A stretch of DNA of 5,339 bases from a bacterium (GTDB lineage Bacteria > Planctomycetota > Planctomycetia > Pirellulales > Pirellulaceae), in NCBI GenBank assembly GCA_030432015.1, contig JAUIHJ010000601.1, forward strand, positions 1 through 5,339, read 5' to 3'. Shown piece after piece: positions 5,179 through 5,339 of this stretch; positions within the stretch are counted from its first letter, which is position 1; each line of letters begins with the position of its first letter. A model generated the notes under the pieces. That model did not search any database, was not told the DNA's origin, and worked only from the letters and a program-made list of their open reading frames with translations. The translations under genes and the position numbers were made by a program.

Positions 5179-5339
5179 CCCGTCGCGTCTGTTTTGAATT
5201 TTTGAAGTTGCGCCCGTTAACCTCGCAGCGGCGGCAGGCAGAAGCCTGGAGTGCCAACTGACATTCCTCCGGCATTAACAAAAGCGCAACTTCCAAACGC
5301 GTGTGGCGGGTGACGCCTCGGGAGCAGATTCTTCGACGT
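5179..5339. other. Right-end intergenic segment without a recognised gene
   Basis: No coding region is supported from the stop of the receiver-like gene to the window edge. Most of the segment is occupied by a block bounded by inverted repeats, described separately. A gene may begin beyond 5339. Confidence 0.5.
5199..5298. repeat. About 100-bp block bounded by 15-bp imperfect inverted repeats
   Basis: The left arm (5199-5213, TTTTTGAAGTTGCGC) and the reverse complement of the right arm (5284-5298, GTTTGGAAGTTGCGC) agree at 13 of 15 positions, including ten uninterrupted bases. TTAA follows the left arm at 5217-5220 and TTAA precedes the right arm at 5275-5278, extending the symmetry. A perfect inner hairpin CAGGC-AGAA-GCCTG lies at 5235-5248. 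The left arm contains a 13-mer also present at 4077-4089. This suggests a small palindromic or MITE-like dispersed element, or a structured 3' end for the preceding gene; it starts 20 bp after that gene's stop. Confidence 0.5.

Noticed and set aside
1..5339. CRISPR array, tRNA, rRNA, transposase or phage genes
   Set aside because: No regularly spaced repeats, cloverleaf or rRNA stretches, and no integrase or transposase motifs were seen in any frame.

Overview
The window looks like chromosomal DNA of a planctomycete, probably of the Pirellulales type. This is an inference from moderately high GC and a set of protein styles: an excisionase-type HTH fused to a PTS EIIA domain, a DUF481 outer-membrane protein with a Pro/Glu-rich N-terminus, and several receiver-like proteins lacking canonical phosphorylation residues. 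No species can be named from the sequence alone.

Layout. Positions 1-324 (minus) hold the N-terminal 108 codons of a Maf nucleotide pyrophosphatase that runs off the left edge. Divergent from it, 409-1080 (plus) encodes a compact RluA-family pseudouridine synthase. It meets, tail to tail with only 13 bp between, a minus-strand pair: an HTH-EIIA(Ntr-like) fusion (1958-2665) followed by a tandem degenerate receiver protein (1094-1909). The divergent control region around 2666-2945 separates this pair from a plus-strand DUF481 outer-membrane beta-barrel protein (2946-3902). A 330-bp gene-free stretch follows, then a P-II signalling protein (4233-4580) with an intact T-loop but altered nucleotide-binding residues. 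A small single-domain receiver-like protein (4816-5178) comes next. The right end (5179-5339) carries no recognisable gene, but has a roughly 100-bp block bounded by 15-bp imperfect inverted repeats, part of which recurs upstream of the P-II gene.

How the genes may work together. Maf and the pseudouridine synthase are nucleotide or RNA housekeeping functions. The other genes lean towards signalling: an EIIA-like phosphocarrier tied to a DNA-binding domain, a P-II sensor, and three receiver-fold domains in two proteins that lack the full aspartyl-phosphate machinery. The HTH-EIIA gene and the tandem receiver gene are probably one transcription unit. A functional link between that pair and the P-II/receiver pair is speculation based on proximity and on the known roles of PTS-Ntr and P-II in nitrogen/carbon control.
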